Shown here in pieces: positions 1-10,568 of a stretch of 64,000 nucleotides of DNA (its first letter is position 1; each line of letters opens with the position of its first letter). The position numbers and the translations under genes are program-made. The notes under the pieces were generated by a model. That model was not told the origin of the DNA, did no database searches, and saw only the letters and a program-made list of their open reading frames with translations. Origin of the DNA: Curtobacterium pusillum (GTDB lineage Bacteria > Actinomycetota > Actinomycetes > Actinomycetales > Microbacteriaceae); contig NZ_VEIY01000007.1 of NCBI RefSeq assembly GCF_007680845.1, positions 124,001 to 188,000 on the forward strand. Reading direction: 5' to 3'.

Positions 1-1
1 G

Positions 2-2188
2 GCGGCCGTGGCCCGGGCGAAGCGTGCCCTCGCCGAGTTCCGCATCCGCGGTGTGTCCACGAACATCCCGTTCCTCCAGGCCGTGCTCGAGGACCCCGAC
101 TTCGACCGCGGCGACGTCTCGACGAAGTTCATCGAGGAGCGCCCGCAGCTGTTCGGCGGCCACGTCTCGAAGGACCGCGGCACGAAGGTCCTCAACTGGC
201 TCGCCGACGTCACGGTGAACAAGCCGAACGGCGAACGGCGTCCGCAGACCGTCGAGCCGAGTGAGAAGCTCCCGGCAGTGGACCTGACGAGCGGGCCGCC
301 GCTGGGGCAGCGCGACCGGCTGCTCGAGATCGGGCCGGCCGAGTGGGCGAAGGCCCTCCGCGAGCAGACCGCCCTCGCCGTCACCGAGACCACGATGCGC
401 GACGCGCACCAGTCGCTCCTCGCCACCCGCGTCCGCACGAAGGACCTCGTCGCGGTCGCCCCGCACGTCGCCCGGCTCACCCCGCAGCTGCTCAGCATGG
501 AGGCGTGGGGCGGCGCCACCTACGACGTCGCGCTCCGGTTCCTCGGCGAGGACCCGTGGGAGCGCCTGGCGTCCCTGCGCGAGGCGATGCCGAACATCCC
601 GATCCAGATGCTGCTGCGCGGCCGCAACACGGTCGGGTACACCCCGTACCCCACCGAGGTCACGGACGCCTTCGTCGCCGAGGCGGCACAGAGCGGCGTC
701 GACGTCTTCCGCGTGTTCGACGCGCTCAACGACGTCAGCCAGTTGCGGCCGGCCCTGGAGGCGGTGCTCGCGACCGACACGGCCGTCGCCGAAGCGGCGC
801 TCTGCTACACCGCCGACCTCCTCGACCCGTCGGAGCAGCTCTACACGCTCGACTACTACCTCCGCCTCGCGGAGCAGATGGTCGAGGCCGGTGCGCACGT
901 CATCGGCATCAAGGACATGGCCGGGCTCCTCCGCGCCGGCGCGGCCGAGAAGCTGGTCACGGCGCTCCGCGAGCGCTTCGACCAGCCGGTGCACGTGCAC
1001 ACGCACGACACCGGGGGCGGTCAGCTCGCGACGCTCCTCGCCGCCGCACGCGCCGGGGCCGACGCGGTGGACGTCGCCGCGGCACCGATGGCCGGCACCA
1101 CGAGCCAGCCGAGCATGTCCGCGCTCGTCGCCGCCCTGGCGCACACCGAGCGCGACACCGGCCTCTCGCTGACCGCGGTCGGCGACCTCGAGCCCTACTG
1201 GGAGGCCGTCCGCCGCGCCTACGCGCCCTTCGAGTCCGGCCTGCCCGGTCCGACCGGCCGCGTCTACCACCACGAGATCCCGGGCGGGCAGCTGTCGAAC
1301 CTCCGGCAGCAGGCCATCGCGCTCGGGCTCGGCGACCGCTTCGAGCAGGTCGAGGACTGGTACGCCGAGGCGAACCGGATCCTCGGCCGTCCCACGAAGG
1401 TCACGCCGTCCTCGAAGGTGGTCGGCGACCTCGCCCTGCAGCTCGCCGCGGTCGACGCCGACCCGGTGGACTTCGAGCAGAACCCGCAGAAGTACGACAT
1501 CCCGGACTCCGTGGTCGGCTTCATGGCCGGCGAGCTCGGGGACCTCCCCGGCGGCTGGCCCGAGCCGTTCCGCTCGAAGGTGCTCGAGGGCCGCGACGTC
1601 CGGCTCGAGATCACCCCGGTGCCGGACGCCGAACGCGAGCACCTCAGCACGCCCGGCAAGGGGCGGCAACAGGCCCTCAACCGCCTGCTCTTCCCGCAGC
1701 CGACGAAGCAGTTCGAGAGCGTCCGTGAGCAGTACGGCGACCTCTCCGTCCTGCCGACGACCGACTACCTCTACGGGCTCCGCCCCGGGCAGGAGCACAT
1801 CGTGCCGCTCGGCAAGGGCGTCGACCTGTTCGTCGGGCTCGAGGCGATCGGCGAGGTGGACGAGCGCGGCATCCGCACGGTCATGGCGACGATGAACGGC
1901 CAGCTCCGCCCGGTCGCCGTCCGCGACCGTTCGGTCGAGGTCGAGACGAAGGCGGCCGAGAAGGCCGACAAGACCGACCCGAAGCACGTCGCCGCGCCGT
2001 TCTCCGGCGTCGTGACGCTCAAGGTCGCCGTCGGTGACGTCGTCGAGGCCGGAGCGGCCGTGGCGAGCATCGAGGCGATGAAGATGGAAGCGGCCATCAC
2101 GGCGCCCGTGTCGGGCACCGTCGGCCGTCTCGCGATCCCGGTGACCCAGCAGGTGGACGCCGGCGACCTCCTGGTGGTGCTGCAGTAA
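2..2188 (+). CDS. pyc: Pyruvate carboxylase, C-terminal two thirds (5' truncated by window edge)
   Basis: Biotin-dependent anaplerotic enzyme carboxylating pyruvate to oxaloacetate in the cytoplasm. The reading frame is open from the first bases, so the biotin carboxylase domain lies mostly outside; what enters is its tail ([13 protein letters not shown]). The carboxyltransferase domain follows, with [16 protein letters not shown], the IKDMAGLL stretch that bears a metal-site lysine in the family, and the metal-binding [10 protein letters not shown]. The C-terminus is a biotinyl domain with EAMKMEA; the biotinylated lysine codon is at 2081-2083. About 728 residues are visible, against roughly 1,130 for the whole family protein. 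A peptide deformylase gene starts 1 nt after the stop, so the two are probably cotranscribed. Confidence 0.96.
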   Translation, partial: AAVARAKRALAEFRIRGVSTNIPFLQAVLEDPDFDRGDVSTKFIEERPQLFGGHVSKDRGTKVLNWLADVTVNKPNGERRPQTVEPSEKLPAVDLTSGPPLGQRDRLLEIGPAEWAKALREQTALAVTETTMRDAHQSLLATRVRTKDLVAVAPHVARLTPQLLSMEAWGGATYDVALRFLGEDPWERLASLREAMPNIPIQMLLRGRNTVGYTPYPTEVTDAFVAEAAQSGVDVFRVFDALNDVSQLRPALEAVLATDTAVAEAALCYTADLLDPSEQLYTLDYYLRLAEQMVEAGAHVIGIKDMAGLLRAGAAEKLVTALRERFDQPVHVHTHDTGGGQLATLLAAARAGADAVDVAAAPMAGTTSQPSMSALVAALAHTERDTGLSLTAVGDLEPYWEAVRRAYAPFESGLPGPTGRVYHHEIPGGQLSNLRQQAIALGLGDRFEQVEDWYAEANRILGRPTKVTPSSKVVGDLALQLAAVDADPVDFEQNPQKYDIPDSVVGFMAGELGDLPGGWPEPFRSKVLEGRDVRLEITPVPDAEREHLSTPGKGRQQALNRLLFPQPTKQFESVREQYGDLSVLPTTDYLYGLRPGQEHIVPLGKGVDLFVGLEAIGEVDERGIRTVMATMNGQLRPVAVRDRSVEVETKAAEKADKTDPKHVAAPFSGVVTLKVAVGDVVEAGAAVASIEAMKMEAAITAPVSGTVGRLAIPVTQQVDAGDLLVVLQ

Positions 2189-2189
2189 C

Positions 2190-2693
2190 GTGACCGTCCG
2201 TCCCATCCGCCTGTTCGGCGACCCCGTCCTCCGGTCGCCCGCCGACCCGATCCGCCCCGAGGCGCTGGGGAGCCAGGGTGTCCGCGACCTCGTCCAGGAC
2301 CTCGTCGACACCGTCAAGGAGCCCGGTCGCGCCGGCGTCGCCGCTCCCCAGATCGGCGTCGGCCTCCGCGCGTTCTCGTACAACGTCGACGGCGAGGTCG
2401 GCTACGTCCTCAACCCGGAGGTCGTCGAGGTCTCGGGGGAGCCGGAGCTGATGGACGAGGGCTGCCTCTCGGTCCCCGGTCTCGCCTACCCCACCCGCCG
2501 CTCCCCGTACGCCAAGGTGCGCGGTGTCGACGTCGACGGGAACGAGGTCGTCCTCGAGGGAACAGGACTCATGGCCGAGGCGTTGCAGCACGAGGTCGAC
2601 CACCTCGACGGCACCGTCTACGTCATGACGCTCGACCCCGAGATCCGCCGGCAGGCCCTCCGGGACATCCGCGCCCAGGACTGGTTCCACTGA
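2190..2693 (+). CDS. def: Peptide deformylase
   Basis: Metalloenzyme that removes the formyl group from N-terminal formyl-methionine of nascent proteins. The 167-residue protein has all three family motifs: [10 protein letters not shown] (motif 1), DEGCLSVPG with the metal-binding Cys (motif 2) and QHEVDHLDG, the HExxH motif with two His ligands and the catalytic Glu (motif 3). It starts at GTG one nucleotide after the pyc stop, without a clear ribosome binding site, which suggests translational coupling. Length and motifs are normal for an actinobacterial deformylase. Confidence 0.96.
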   Translation: MTVRPIRLFGDPVLRSPADPIRPEALGSQGVRDLVQDLVDTVKEPGRAGVAAPQIGVGLRAFSYNVDGEVGYVLNPEVVEVSGEPELMDEGCLSVPGLAYPTRRSPYAKVRGVDVDGNEVVLEGTGLMAEALQHEVDHLDGTVYVMTLDPEIRRQALRDIRAQDWFH

Positions 2694-2791
2694 CACCCCC
2701 ACGGGGGATTGTCGCTTTGTCCTGACGAAGAGGTACCGTACAGCCGTCGGTTTCCCACCGACGCCGTCTCCCACACCCCAGGACACCCAGC

Positions 2792-2923
2792 ATGACCCCT
2801 CAGAACGACGAGCTCAGCTCGCATCGCACCCGCACGAACCGGCGTCCCGCCGAGGCCCCCGTCACGACCGGCGCGACCGCCGCCCTCGACGCCCCGGACG
2901 CGCAGCAGACACCGGAGCGCTGA
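2792..2923 (+). CDS. Possible small protein, 43 residues, unknown function
   Basis: An ATG-initiated frame of 43 codons lies alone between def and a large palindrome. The product begins MTPQNDELSSHRTRTNRRP and ends in an Ala/Pro/Gln-rich tail; it is hydrophilic, has no Cys or membrane segment and looks disordered. The only upstream signal is weak: TTGTCG at 2709-2714 and TACCGT at 2734-2739, 19 nt apart, and no convincing ribosome binding site. The ATG context and the complete frame that ends before the palindrome are the arguments for a gene. I do not recognise the family, and it may not be translated. Confidence 0.35.
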   Translation: MTPQNDELSSHRTRTNRRPAEAPVTTGATAALDAPDAQQTPER

Positions 2924-2957
2924 CCCGACAGCGGGTCGCGCCCCGCGCGCAGCCGCA

Positions 2958-3012
2958 ACCGCCTGGAGGCCCGGATCACGTCCCTGGGACGTGATCCGGG
3001 CCTCCAGGCGGT
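2958..3012. terminator. Perfect 27-bp-arm palindrome between convergent genes
   Basis: Arms 2958-2984 and 2986-3012 are exact reverse complements around a single T (2985). The sequence lies between the + strand def/small ORF end and the - strand acyl-CoA synthetase stop at 3031, where a bidirectional terminator is expected. There is no U-tract. The outer part (GCCTGGAGGC) resembles the GGAGGCGCGG palindromic family seen elsewhere in the window, but the inner part (CGGATCACGTCC) is different. Confidence 0.7.
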
Positions 3013-3030
3013 CGCCTCTCCTGACGGACG

Positions 3031-4875
3031 TCAGCCGCGTCGTCGGCGCCCCTCCACGACGGGCGTCGCGGTGGTCTGGACCTTCGAGCCCGAGTAGATG
3101 TGCTCCACGTCCGCGGCGAAGTCCCGCATGATCACCGGGCGCTTGATCGTGAGCTTCGGCGTGAGGTGCCCCGACGCCTCGGTGAACTCCGTGTCGATGA
3201 TCGTGAACGACCGCACCGACTCGGCGCGGGAGACGCGCTGGTTGGCGGCGTCGATGGCCTCCTGCACGGCCTGGTGGACGCGCTCGTCGTACGCGGCCTC
3301 GTGCGCGGAGAGCGCCGGGGTGATGCCGCGGGTCTCGCACCAGCCGGCGAGCATCTCGCGGTCGAGCGTGACGAGTGCGGCGACGAACGGCTTGCCCTCG
3401 CCGACGACGACGACCTGGCCGACGAGCGGGTGCTCGCGGATGCCGTCCTCGAGCGGGGCCGGGGCGACGTTCTTGCCGCTCGCGGTGACGATGAGCTCCT
3501 TCGCGCGCCCCGTGACGGTGAGGACCCCGTCCGCGTCGAGCCGACCGAGGTCGCCGGTGTGGAACCAGCCGTCGACCTGCGCCTTCTCGGTCGCGGCGTC
3601 GTTCCGCCAGTACCGGTCGAAGACGTCCACGCCGCGGATGAGGATCTCGTCGTCGTCCGCGATCCGGATCTCGACACCGGGCAGGGCCCGACCGACGCTG
3701 CCGATGCGGAGTTCGCCCGCACGGTTCACGGTCGCGGGGGCGGTGGTCTCGGTGAGGCCGTAGCCCTCGAGGATGAGCACGCCGACCGAGCGGAAGAAGT
3801 GCGACAAGCGCGGGGAGAGCGGCGCCGACCCGCTGACGGCGTAGCGGACCCGGCCGCCCATCGCGTCGCGCAGCTTGGCGTAGACGAGCCGGTCGAAGAG
3901 CTTGAAGCGCAGCGCGAGCCCGAGCGGCACCTTGCCGGCCGCCAGCGCCTCGGAGTGCGCGACCGCCGTCCGGGCGGCGGCGCGGAAGATCCGGCCCCGT
4001 CCGCCGAGGTCGGCCTTCTGCTCCGCCGAGTTGTAGATCTTCTCGAACACCCGCGGGACGGCGAGGAGGAACGACGGCTTGAACGTCGACACCGCGTGCA
4101 TGAGGTCCTTGGTGTCCGGCTCGTGCCCGACGAGGACCCCGGCGGAGATCGACATCACCGCGATGAACCGCGCGAAGACGTGCGCCATCGGGATGAACAG
4201 CAGCGTCGAGGCGTCGTCCGCGACGACCTCGGGCATCGCCTCCGAGGCACCCTCGACCGTGCCGGTGAAGTTGTCGTGCCGGAGCACGCACCCCTTCGGG
4301 CGACCGGTGGTGCCCGAGGTGTAGATGATCGTCGCGTCGTCGTGGCCGTGCACCTCGGCGGTGCGGGCGTCGAGCTCGGCGTCCGTGACGTCCTCGCCGA
4401 GCCGGGTGAGGTCGTCGAGGCCACCGCCGTCGATGGTCCAGTGCTGGCCGAGGTGGGGCAGGTCCGGGGCGATGCTCGCGACCCGGCGGGCGTGCTCCTC
4501 CTGCTCGACGACGATGGCGACCGCCTCCGAGTCGGACAGGATCCAGCGCACCTGGTCGGCCGAGCTGGTCTCGTACACCGGGATCGACACGAGGCCGGCG
4601 GTCCACACCGCGAAGTCGACGAGCGTCCACTCCAGGCGCGTGCGGGACAGGATCGCGACGTGCGCCCCCGGTTCGAGGCCGGCGGCGACGAAGCCCTTCG
4701 CGATGCCGCGGACCCGCGCCAGCGTGTCGGCGGCCGTGATCGGCGTCCAGGTCTCGCCGTGGCGCTCGGCCAGGACGGGGCGGTCCGGGGTCAGCCGGGC
4801 CCGCTCGGCGAGCAGTCGCGCGGCTGAGCCGTGGTCGGGTGCGGTGATCGGGGTTGGGTGCCGCTGATCGTTCAC
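3031..4875 (-). CDS. Long-chain fatty-acid-CoA ligase (AMP-forming, FadD15-like)
   Basis: ANL-superfamily enzyme that activates fatty acids through an acyl-adenylate to acyl-CoA. The 614-residue product has the nucleotide loop YTSGTTGRPKG, the GYGLTETTAP motif, HTGDLG, and the C-terminal hinge GRAKELIVTASGKNVAP, in normal order and length. I chose GTG at 4875 because GGGAG lies 5 nt upstream and the sequence after it (VNDQRHPTP) fits the family N-terminus; the frame stays open further upstream but without family similarity. It is divergent from glucokinase, with about 120 nt between the starts. Chain-length preference cannot be read from sequence. Confidence 0.92.
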   Translation of the reverse strand: MNDQRHPTPITAPDHGSAARLLAERARLTPDRPVLAERHGETWTPITAADTLARVRGIAKGFVAAGLEPGAHVAILSRTRLEWTLVDFAVWTAGLVSIPVYETSSADQVRWILSDSEAVAIVVEQEEHARRVASIAPDLPHLGQHWTIDGGGLDDLTRLGEDVTDAELDARTAEVHGHDDATIIYTSGTTGRPKGCVLRHDNFTGTVEGASEAMPEVVADDASTLLFIPMAHVFARFIAVMSISAGVLVGHEPDTKDLMHAVSTFKPSFLLAVPRVFEKIYNSAEQKADLGGRGRIFRAAARTAVAHSEALAAGKVPLGLALRFKLFDRLVYAKLRDAMGGRVRYAVSGSAPLSPRLSHFFRSVGVLILEGYGLTETTAPATVNRAGELRIGSVGRALPGVEIRIADDDEILIRGVDVFDRYWRNDAATEKAQVDGWFHTGDLGRLDADGVLTVTGRAKELIVTASGKNVAPAPLEDGIREHPLVGQVVVVGEGKPFVAALVTLDREMLAGWCETRGITPALSAHEAAYDERVHQAVQEAIDAANQRVSRAESVRSFTIIDTEFTEASGHLTPKLTIKRPVIMRDFAADVEHIYSGSKVQTTATPVVEGRRRRG

Positions 4876-4982
4876 GGTGACTCCCTTGTCGGCCGGTTCG
4901 ATTCGAGTGTGCCTCATCGTCGAGGCGACACCGCCAGCATAGGACGTGGTCACGTGCGTTCCGTGTGCGCGCGTCGAACCGG

Positions 4983-4988
4983 TAGGCT
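4983..4988 (+). promoter_or_regulatory. -10 element (TAGGCT) of glk, probably leaderless
   Basis: TAGGCT ends 8 nt before the GTG start of glucokinase, so transcription should begin at or next to the start codon. No ribosome binding site is present, as expected for a leaderless mRNA. No clear -35 was seen. Confidence 0.6.
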
Positions 4989-4996
4989 CGACCCTC

Positions 4997-5950
4997 GTGC
5001 ACGCCATCGGAATCGACATCGGGGGCACCAAGATCGCGGGTGCGGTCGTCACGGAACTGGGCGAGATCCTCGCCGAGGACCGGGTGGCCACCAACGCTGC
5101 GGACCCGGACGCCATGCTCGACGACGTGGTCGCGATGGTGTCGCGGCTGCGGAGCGCCTACGACGTGAGCGCGGTCGGCGTCGCCGCCCCCGGCTTCATC
5201 GACGCCTCGCAGTCGATCGTCTACTACACGCCGAACATCCGCTGGCGGAACGAACCGCTGCGCCAGAAGCTGCAGCAGCGCATCGGCGACCTGCACATCA
5301 CCGTCGACAACGACGCCAACGCCGCGGGCTGGGCCGAGTTCCGCTTCGGCGCAGGCCGGCTCGTGTCCGACATGACCATGCTGACGATCGGCACCGGGGT
5401 CGGTGGCGCGATCGTGACCGAGGACCGCCTGTTCCGCGGTGGCTTCGGCACCGGCGGCGAGATCGGGCACCTCCGGATCGTCCCGAACGGCCTGCCGTGC
5501 GGCTGCGGCGCCCGTGGCTGCATCGAGCAGTACGGCTCCGGCCGCGCCCTGCAGCGGATGGCGAACGACGTCGCCGACGCCGGCGGCATCGGCCAGGCGC
5601 TGGCCGACGCCCGTGCGGCGAACGGCGGCGAGCTCGACGGCCACATCGTCGGGGACCTCATCCTCGCCGACGACCCCGGTGCCCTCGCGGCCCTCCGCCG
5701 GCTCGGTCGCCACCTCGGCGAGGCCTGCGCCTCCCTGTCCGCGGTGCTCGACCCGCAGCTGTTCGTCTTCGGCGGCGGCGTCGCGAGCGCGGGGGACCGG
5801 CTGCTCGACCCGATCAAGCAGGCGTACCTGTCGAACCTGCCGGCCCGGGGCTACCACCCGGAACCCGACTTCGTGATCGCGGAGCTCGTCAACGACGCCG
5901 GCGTCGTCGGCGCGGCCGACCTCGCCCGGATCCACGCCCGCACGGCGTAG
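4997..5950 (+). CDS. glk: ROK-family glucokinase
   Basis: Phosphorylates glucose to glucose-6-phosphate; in actinobacteria such enzymes also contribute to carbon catabolite control. The 317-residue product begins VHAIGIDIGGTKIAGAVV, the ATP phosphate-binding DxGGTK motif. It carries the ROK zinc motif CGCGARGCIEQ and the upstream ExGH segment (GEIGHLRI). GTG at 4997 is preferred because the protein then starts right before the first beta-strand of the fold and TAGGCT stands 8 nt upstream. PlsC follows after 29 nt. Confidence 0.92.
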   Translation: MHAIGIDIGGTKIAGAVVTELGEILAEDRVATNAADPDAMLDDVVAMVSRLRSAYDVSAVGVAAPGFIDASQSIVYYTPNIRWRNEPLRQKLQQRIGDLHITVDNDANAAGWAEFRFGAGRLVSDMTMLTIGTGVGGAIVTEDRLFRGGFGTGGEIGHLRIVPNGLPCGCGARGCIEQYGSGRALQRMANDVADAGGIGQALADARAANGGELDGHIVGDLILADDPGALAALRRLGRHLGEACASLSAVLDPQLFVFGGGVASAGDRLLDPIKQAYLSNLPARGYHPEPDFVIAELVNDAGVVGAADLARIHARTA

Positions 5951-5979
5951 GTCCGTCCCGGAGCACTGAGGAGTCGACG

Positions 5980-6720
5980 ATGACCTACTGGCTGCTGAAG
6001 AACTTCCTGCTCGGCCCGCTCATCCTCACCCTCTTCCGGCCGTGGGTCGTGGGTCGCGAACACGTCCCCGCCAAGGGGCCGGTGATCTTCGCGTCGAACC
6101 ACATCTCGTTCATCGACTCGGTGATCCTGCCGGCCGTGCTCGACCGGCGGGTGTCGTTCCTGGCGAAGAGCGACTACTTCACGGGCCGCGGGCTCAAGGG
6201 CTGGGCGACGAAGACCTTCTTCAACGCGATCGGGCAGCTCCCGATCGACCGCTCCGGCGGCAAGGCGTCCGAGGCGTCCCTGCGTGCCGGCCTGCAGGTC
6301 CTCGCGCGCGGCGAGCAGCTCGGCATCTACCCGGAGGGCACCCGCAGCCCGGACGGCAAGCTCTACCGCGGCCGCACCGGCATCGCCCGGATGATCCTCG
6401 AGGGCCGGGTCACCGTGGTCCCCGTCGCCATGGTCGGCACGCGCGAGGTGCAGCAGATCGGGCAGCGCATCCCGAAGTTCAAGCGCGTCGGGGTCGTGTT
6501 CGGCAAGCCGCTCGACTTCTCGCGCTTCGAGGGGCTCGAGACCGACCGGTTCATCCTCCGCAGCGTCACCGACGAGGTCATGCACGAGCTCGCCGGGCTG
6601 AGCCGCCAGGAGTACGAGGACGTCTACGCGACGAGCGTCAAGGACCGCGCGAGTTCGGCGCGCGAGCAGGTCCTCAAGGGCAAGGTCACACGGAATGGGC
6701 GCGGCACCGCCGCACGTTAG
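5980..6720 (+). CDS. plsC: 1-acyl-sn-glycerol-3-phosphate acyltransferase-like protein (PlsC family)
   Basis: Membrane-associated acyltransferase that transfers an acyl chain to lysophosphatidic acid or a related lysolipid. The 246-residue product has the catalytic NHISFIDS (an NHx4D version of the usual HxxxxD box) and the substrate-binding YPEGTRSPDG. A hydrophobic N-terminal segment (WLLKNFLLGPLILTLF) probably anchors it. The ATG at 5980 has GAGGAG 6 nt upstream. The acyl-CoA ligase across the divergent promoter may feed the same lipid pathway, which is inference. Exact lysolipid substrate unknown. Confidence 0.9.
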   Translation: MTYWLLKNFLLGPLILTLFRPWVVGREHVPAKGPVIFASNHISFIDSVILPAVLDRRVSFLAKSDYFTGRGLKGWATKTFFNAIGQLPIDRSGGKASEASLRAGLQVLARGEQLGIYPEGTRSPDGKLYRGRTGIARMILEGRVTVVPVAMVGTREVQQIGQRIPKFKRVGVVFGKPLDFSRFEGLETDRFILRSVTDEVMHELAGLSRQEYEDVYATSVKDRASSAREQVLKGKVTRNGRGTAAR

Positions 6721-6766
6721 GATTCGAAGGTCCCGCGTCCGCGGGACGGCCACCCCTTCGAGAGGT
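6718..6766 (+). promoter_or_regulatory. Promoter and 5' leader of the DAHP synthase gene
   Basis: A -10 hexamer TAGGAT (6718-6723) overlaps the plsC stop. The predicted leader contains an inverted repeat, GTCCCGCG/CGCGGGAC (6730-6747, 2-nt centre), then AGAGG as ribosome binding site before the TTG at 6774. The hairpin is too short to call an attenuator with confidence, but the gene has its own promoter. Confidence 0.5.
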
Positions 6767-6773
6767 ACCACCC

Positions 6774-8159
6774 TTGTTCGAGTCGACCGACTTCGTCGCC
6801 CTGCAGGATCCGGACGCGATCGAGGGGCTCGACTATTGGCGGACGCTCCCGATCAAGCAGCAGCCCTCGTGGCCGGACCCGGCCGCCGCCGAAGCGGCCT
6901 CGGCCGAGATCGCCACGCTGCCGCCGCTCGTCTTCGCGGGCGAGGTCGACAAGCTCCGCGAACGGCTCGCCGCCGCCGCGCAGGGCCGGGCGTTCCTGCT
7001 GCAGGGCGGTGACTGCGCCGAGACCTTCGCCGGCGCCACCGCGGACTCCATCCGCGACCGCGTGAAGACGATCCTGCAGATGGCGGTCGTGCTCACGTAC
7101 GGCGCGTCGATGCCCGTCATCAAGATGGGCCGGATGGCCGGGCAGTTCGCCAAGCCGCGCTCGAGCGACTTCGAGACCCGCGGCGACGTCACGCTGCCCG
7201 CCTACCGCGGCGACATCGTGAACGGCTACGACTTCACGCCGGAGTCCCGCCAGGCCGACCCCCGCCGGCTCGTGCAGGGGTACCACACGGCCGCGTCGAC
7301 CCTCAACCTCGTCCGCGCCTTCACCCAGGGGGGCTTCGCCGACCTGCGCCAGGTGCACTCGTGGAACAAGGGGTTCGCGTCGAACCCGGCGAACGCCCGG
7401 TACGAGCACCTCGCGCAGGAGATCGACCGCGCCATCCGGTTCATGGACGCCTGCGGTGCGGACTTCGACGAGCTCAAGCACGTCGAGTTCTACGCCTCGC
7501 ACGAGGGGCTCCTCATGGACTACGAGCGCCCGATGACCCGCATCGACTCGCGCTCGGGCCAGGCGTACGACACCTCCGGGCACTTCATCTGGATCGGTGA
7601 GCGCACGCGTGACATCGACGGCGCCCACGTCGACTTCCTGTCGCGCGTGCGGAACCCGATCGGCGTCAAGCTCGGCCCGACCACGAGCGTCGACGACATG
7701 AAGGCCCTGGTCGACAAGCTCGACCCGAACCGCGAGCCCGGCCGCCTGACGTTCATCACCCGCATGGGCGCCGGCAAGATCCGCGACGAGCTGCCCAAGC
7801 TGCTCGAGGCGATCAAGGGCATGGACGCCAACCCGCTGTGGGTGACGGACCCGATGCACGGCAACGGCCTGACCACCCCGACCGGGTACAAGACGCGGCG
7901 CTTCGACGACGTCGTGGACGAGGTCCTCGGGTTCTTCGAGGCCCACCGCGAGGTCGGGACCTACCCGGGCGGCATGCACGTCGAGCTCACCGGTGACGAC
8001 GTCACGGAGTGCCTCGGCGGGTCGGAGCACATCGACGAGGCCACCCTCGCGACGCGCTACGAGTCGCTGTGCGACCCGCGGCTGAACCACATGCAGTCGC
8101 TCGAGCTGGCGTTCCTCGTGGCCGAGGAGCTCGGCGCGCACCCGCACGTGCGCGCGTAG
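6774..8159 (+). CDS. aroG: 3-deoxy-7-phosphoheptulonate synthase, class II
   Basis: Condenses phosphoenolpyruvate and erythrose-4-phosphate, the first step of the shikimate pathway to aromatic amino acids. The 461-residue product is a plant-type (class II) enzyme: LLQGGDCAE, GRMAGQFAKPRS, THMGAG-like FITRMGAG, WVTDPMHGN and HVELTGDDVTECLGG are all present, as is the metal-binding Cys of the QGGDCAE motif. The start is TTG at 6774 with AGAGG 7 nt upstream; it gives LFESTDFVALQDPDAI before the conserved WRTLPIKQQPSWPD. Length matches the mycobacterial enzyme. Confidence 0.95.
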   Translation: MFESTDFVALQDPDAIEGLDYWRTLPIKQQPSWPDPAAAEAASAEIATLPPLVFAGEVDKLRERLAAAAQGRAFLLQGGDCAETFAGATADSIRDRVKTILQMAVVLTYGASMPVIKMGRMAGQFAKPRSSDFETRGDVTLPAYRGDIVNGYDFTPESRQADPRRLVQGYHTAASTLNLVRAFTQGGFADLRQVHSWNKGFASNPANARYEHLAQEIDRAIRFMDACGADFDELKHVEFYASHEGLLMDYERPMTRIDSRSGQAYDTSGHFIWIGERTRDIDGAHVDFLSRVRNPIGVKLGPTTSVDDMKALVDKLDPNREPGRLTFITRMGAGKIRDELPKLLEAIKGMDANPLWVTDPMHGNGLTTPTGYKTRRFDDVVDEVLGFFEAHREVGTYPGGMHVELTGDDVTECLGGSEHIDEATLATRYESLCDPRLNHMQSLELAFLVAEELGAHPHVRA

Positions 8160-8437
8160 CGCGCCGCGCCCCCGAGTCTCGGGGCGTCGGCCCCGAGTCT
8201 CGGGCTCAGCGACCGATCACGTGGCCGCGGCCCCGAGAAGTGTCGCCCAGCGCGAGACTCGGCTCCGCACCGACGGACGGGAGGCGCGGTGCCAGCCCGC
8301 ACCGCGCCTCCCGTCCGCCGTTCGCGCACCCCCACGGCGCGGGCCGAGTCTCGGGGTAGGCGACAGTTCTCGCCCGCCGGACCGCGAGAGACGTCGCCCA
8401 GCCCGAGACTCGGCTCCGCACCGACGGAGGCGCGCGC
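8160..8437. repeat. Intergenic repeat cluster built on GAGACTCGG
   Basis: This 278-nt gap between aroG and the kinase holds no gene but is full of repeats. Two small palindromes CCCCGAG-T-CTCGGGG (8170-8184) and CCCGAG-T-CTCGGG (8192-8204) come first. Three copies of a unit ending in CGAGACTCGG and containing GTCGCC follow: 8235-8262, 8344-8371 (inverted) and 8386-8413. Two of them continue identically into CTCCGCACCGACGGA (25-nt identity between 8253-8277 and 8404-8428). A terminator hairpin sits inside (8274-8317). The aroG and kinase genes converge here. Confidence 0.85.
8274..8317. terminator. GGAGGCGCGG-family hairpin, 19-bp arms
   Basis: Arms 8274-8292 and 8299-8317 pair perfectly around a 6-nt loop (CAGCCC). 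It lies between convergent aroG and kinase genes, so it could terminate both. Positions 8268-8296 are identical for 29 nt to 12341-12369, showing that this is a copied element and not just a local hairpin. Confidence 0.75.
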
Positions 8438-10465
<2,028 letters not shown>

Positions 10466-10472
10466 CGGCGGC

Positions 10473-10478
10473 ATTCTA
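10473..10478 (-). promoter_or_regulatory. -10 element (TAGAAT) of the PASTA kinase gene, probably leaderless
   Basis: On the minus strand TAGAAT is followed by 7 nt and then the ATG chosen as the kinase start. There is no ribosome binding site. Confidence 0.6.
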
Positions 10479-10568
10479 CGAATCGGGACTGCACGGACCC
10501 GCACCGGCGCACCGGTCGTGTCCGAATCTCGATCTTGCGGATGACTCGCTTCCGCAGGGCGACCAGGT

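Noticed and set aside
2618..5935. Extended frames around the acyl-CoA ligase and antisense to glucokinase
   Set aside because: They are shadows of fadD-type and glk genes, which have clear motifs and start signals.
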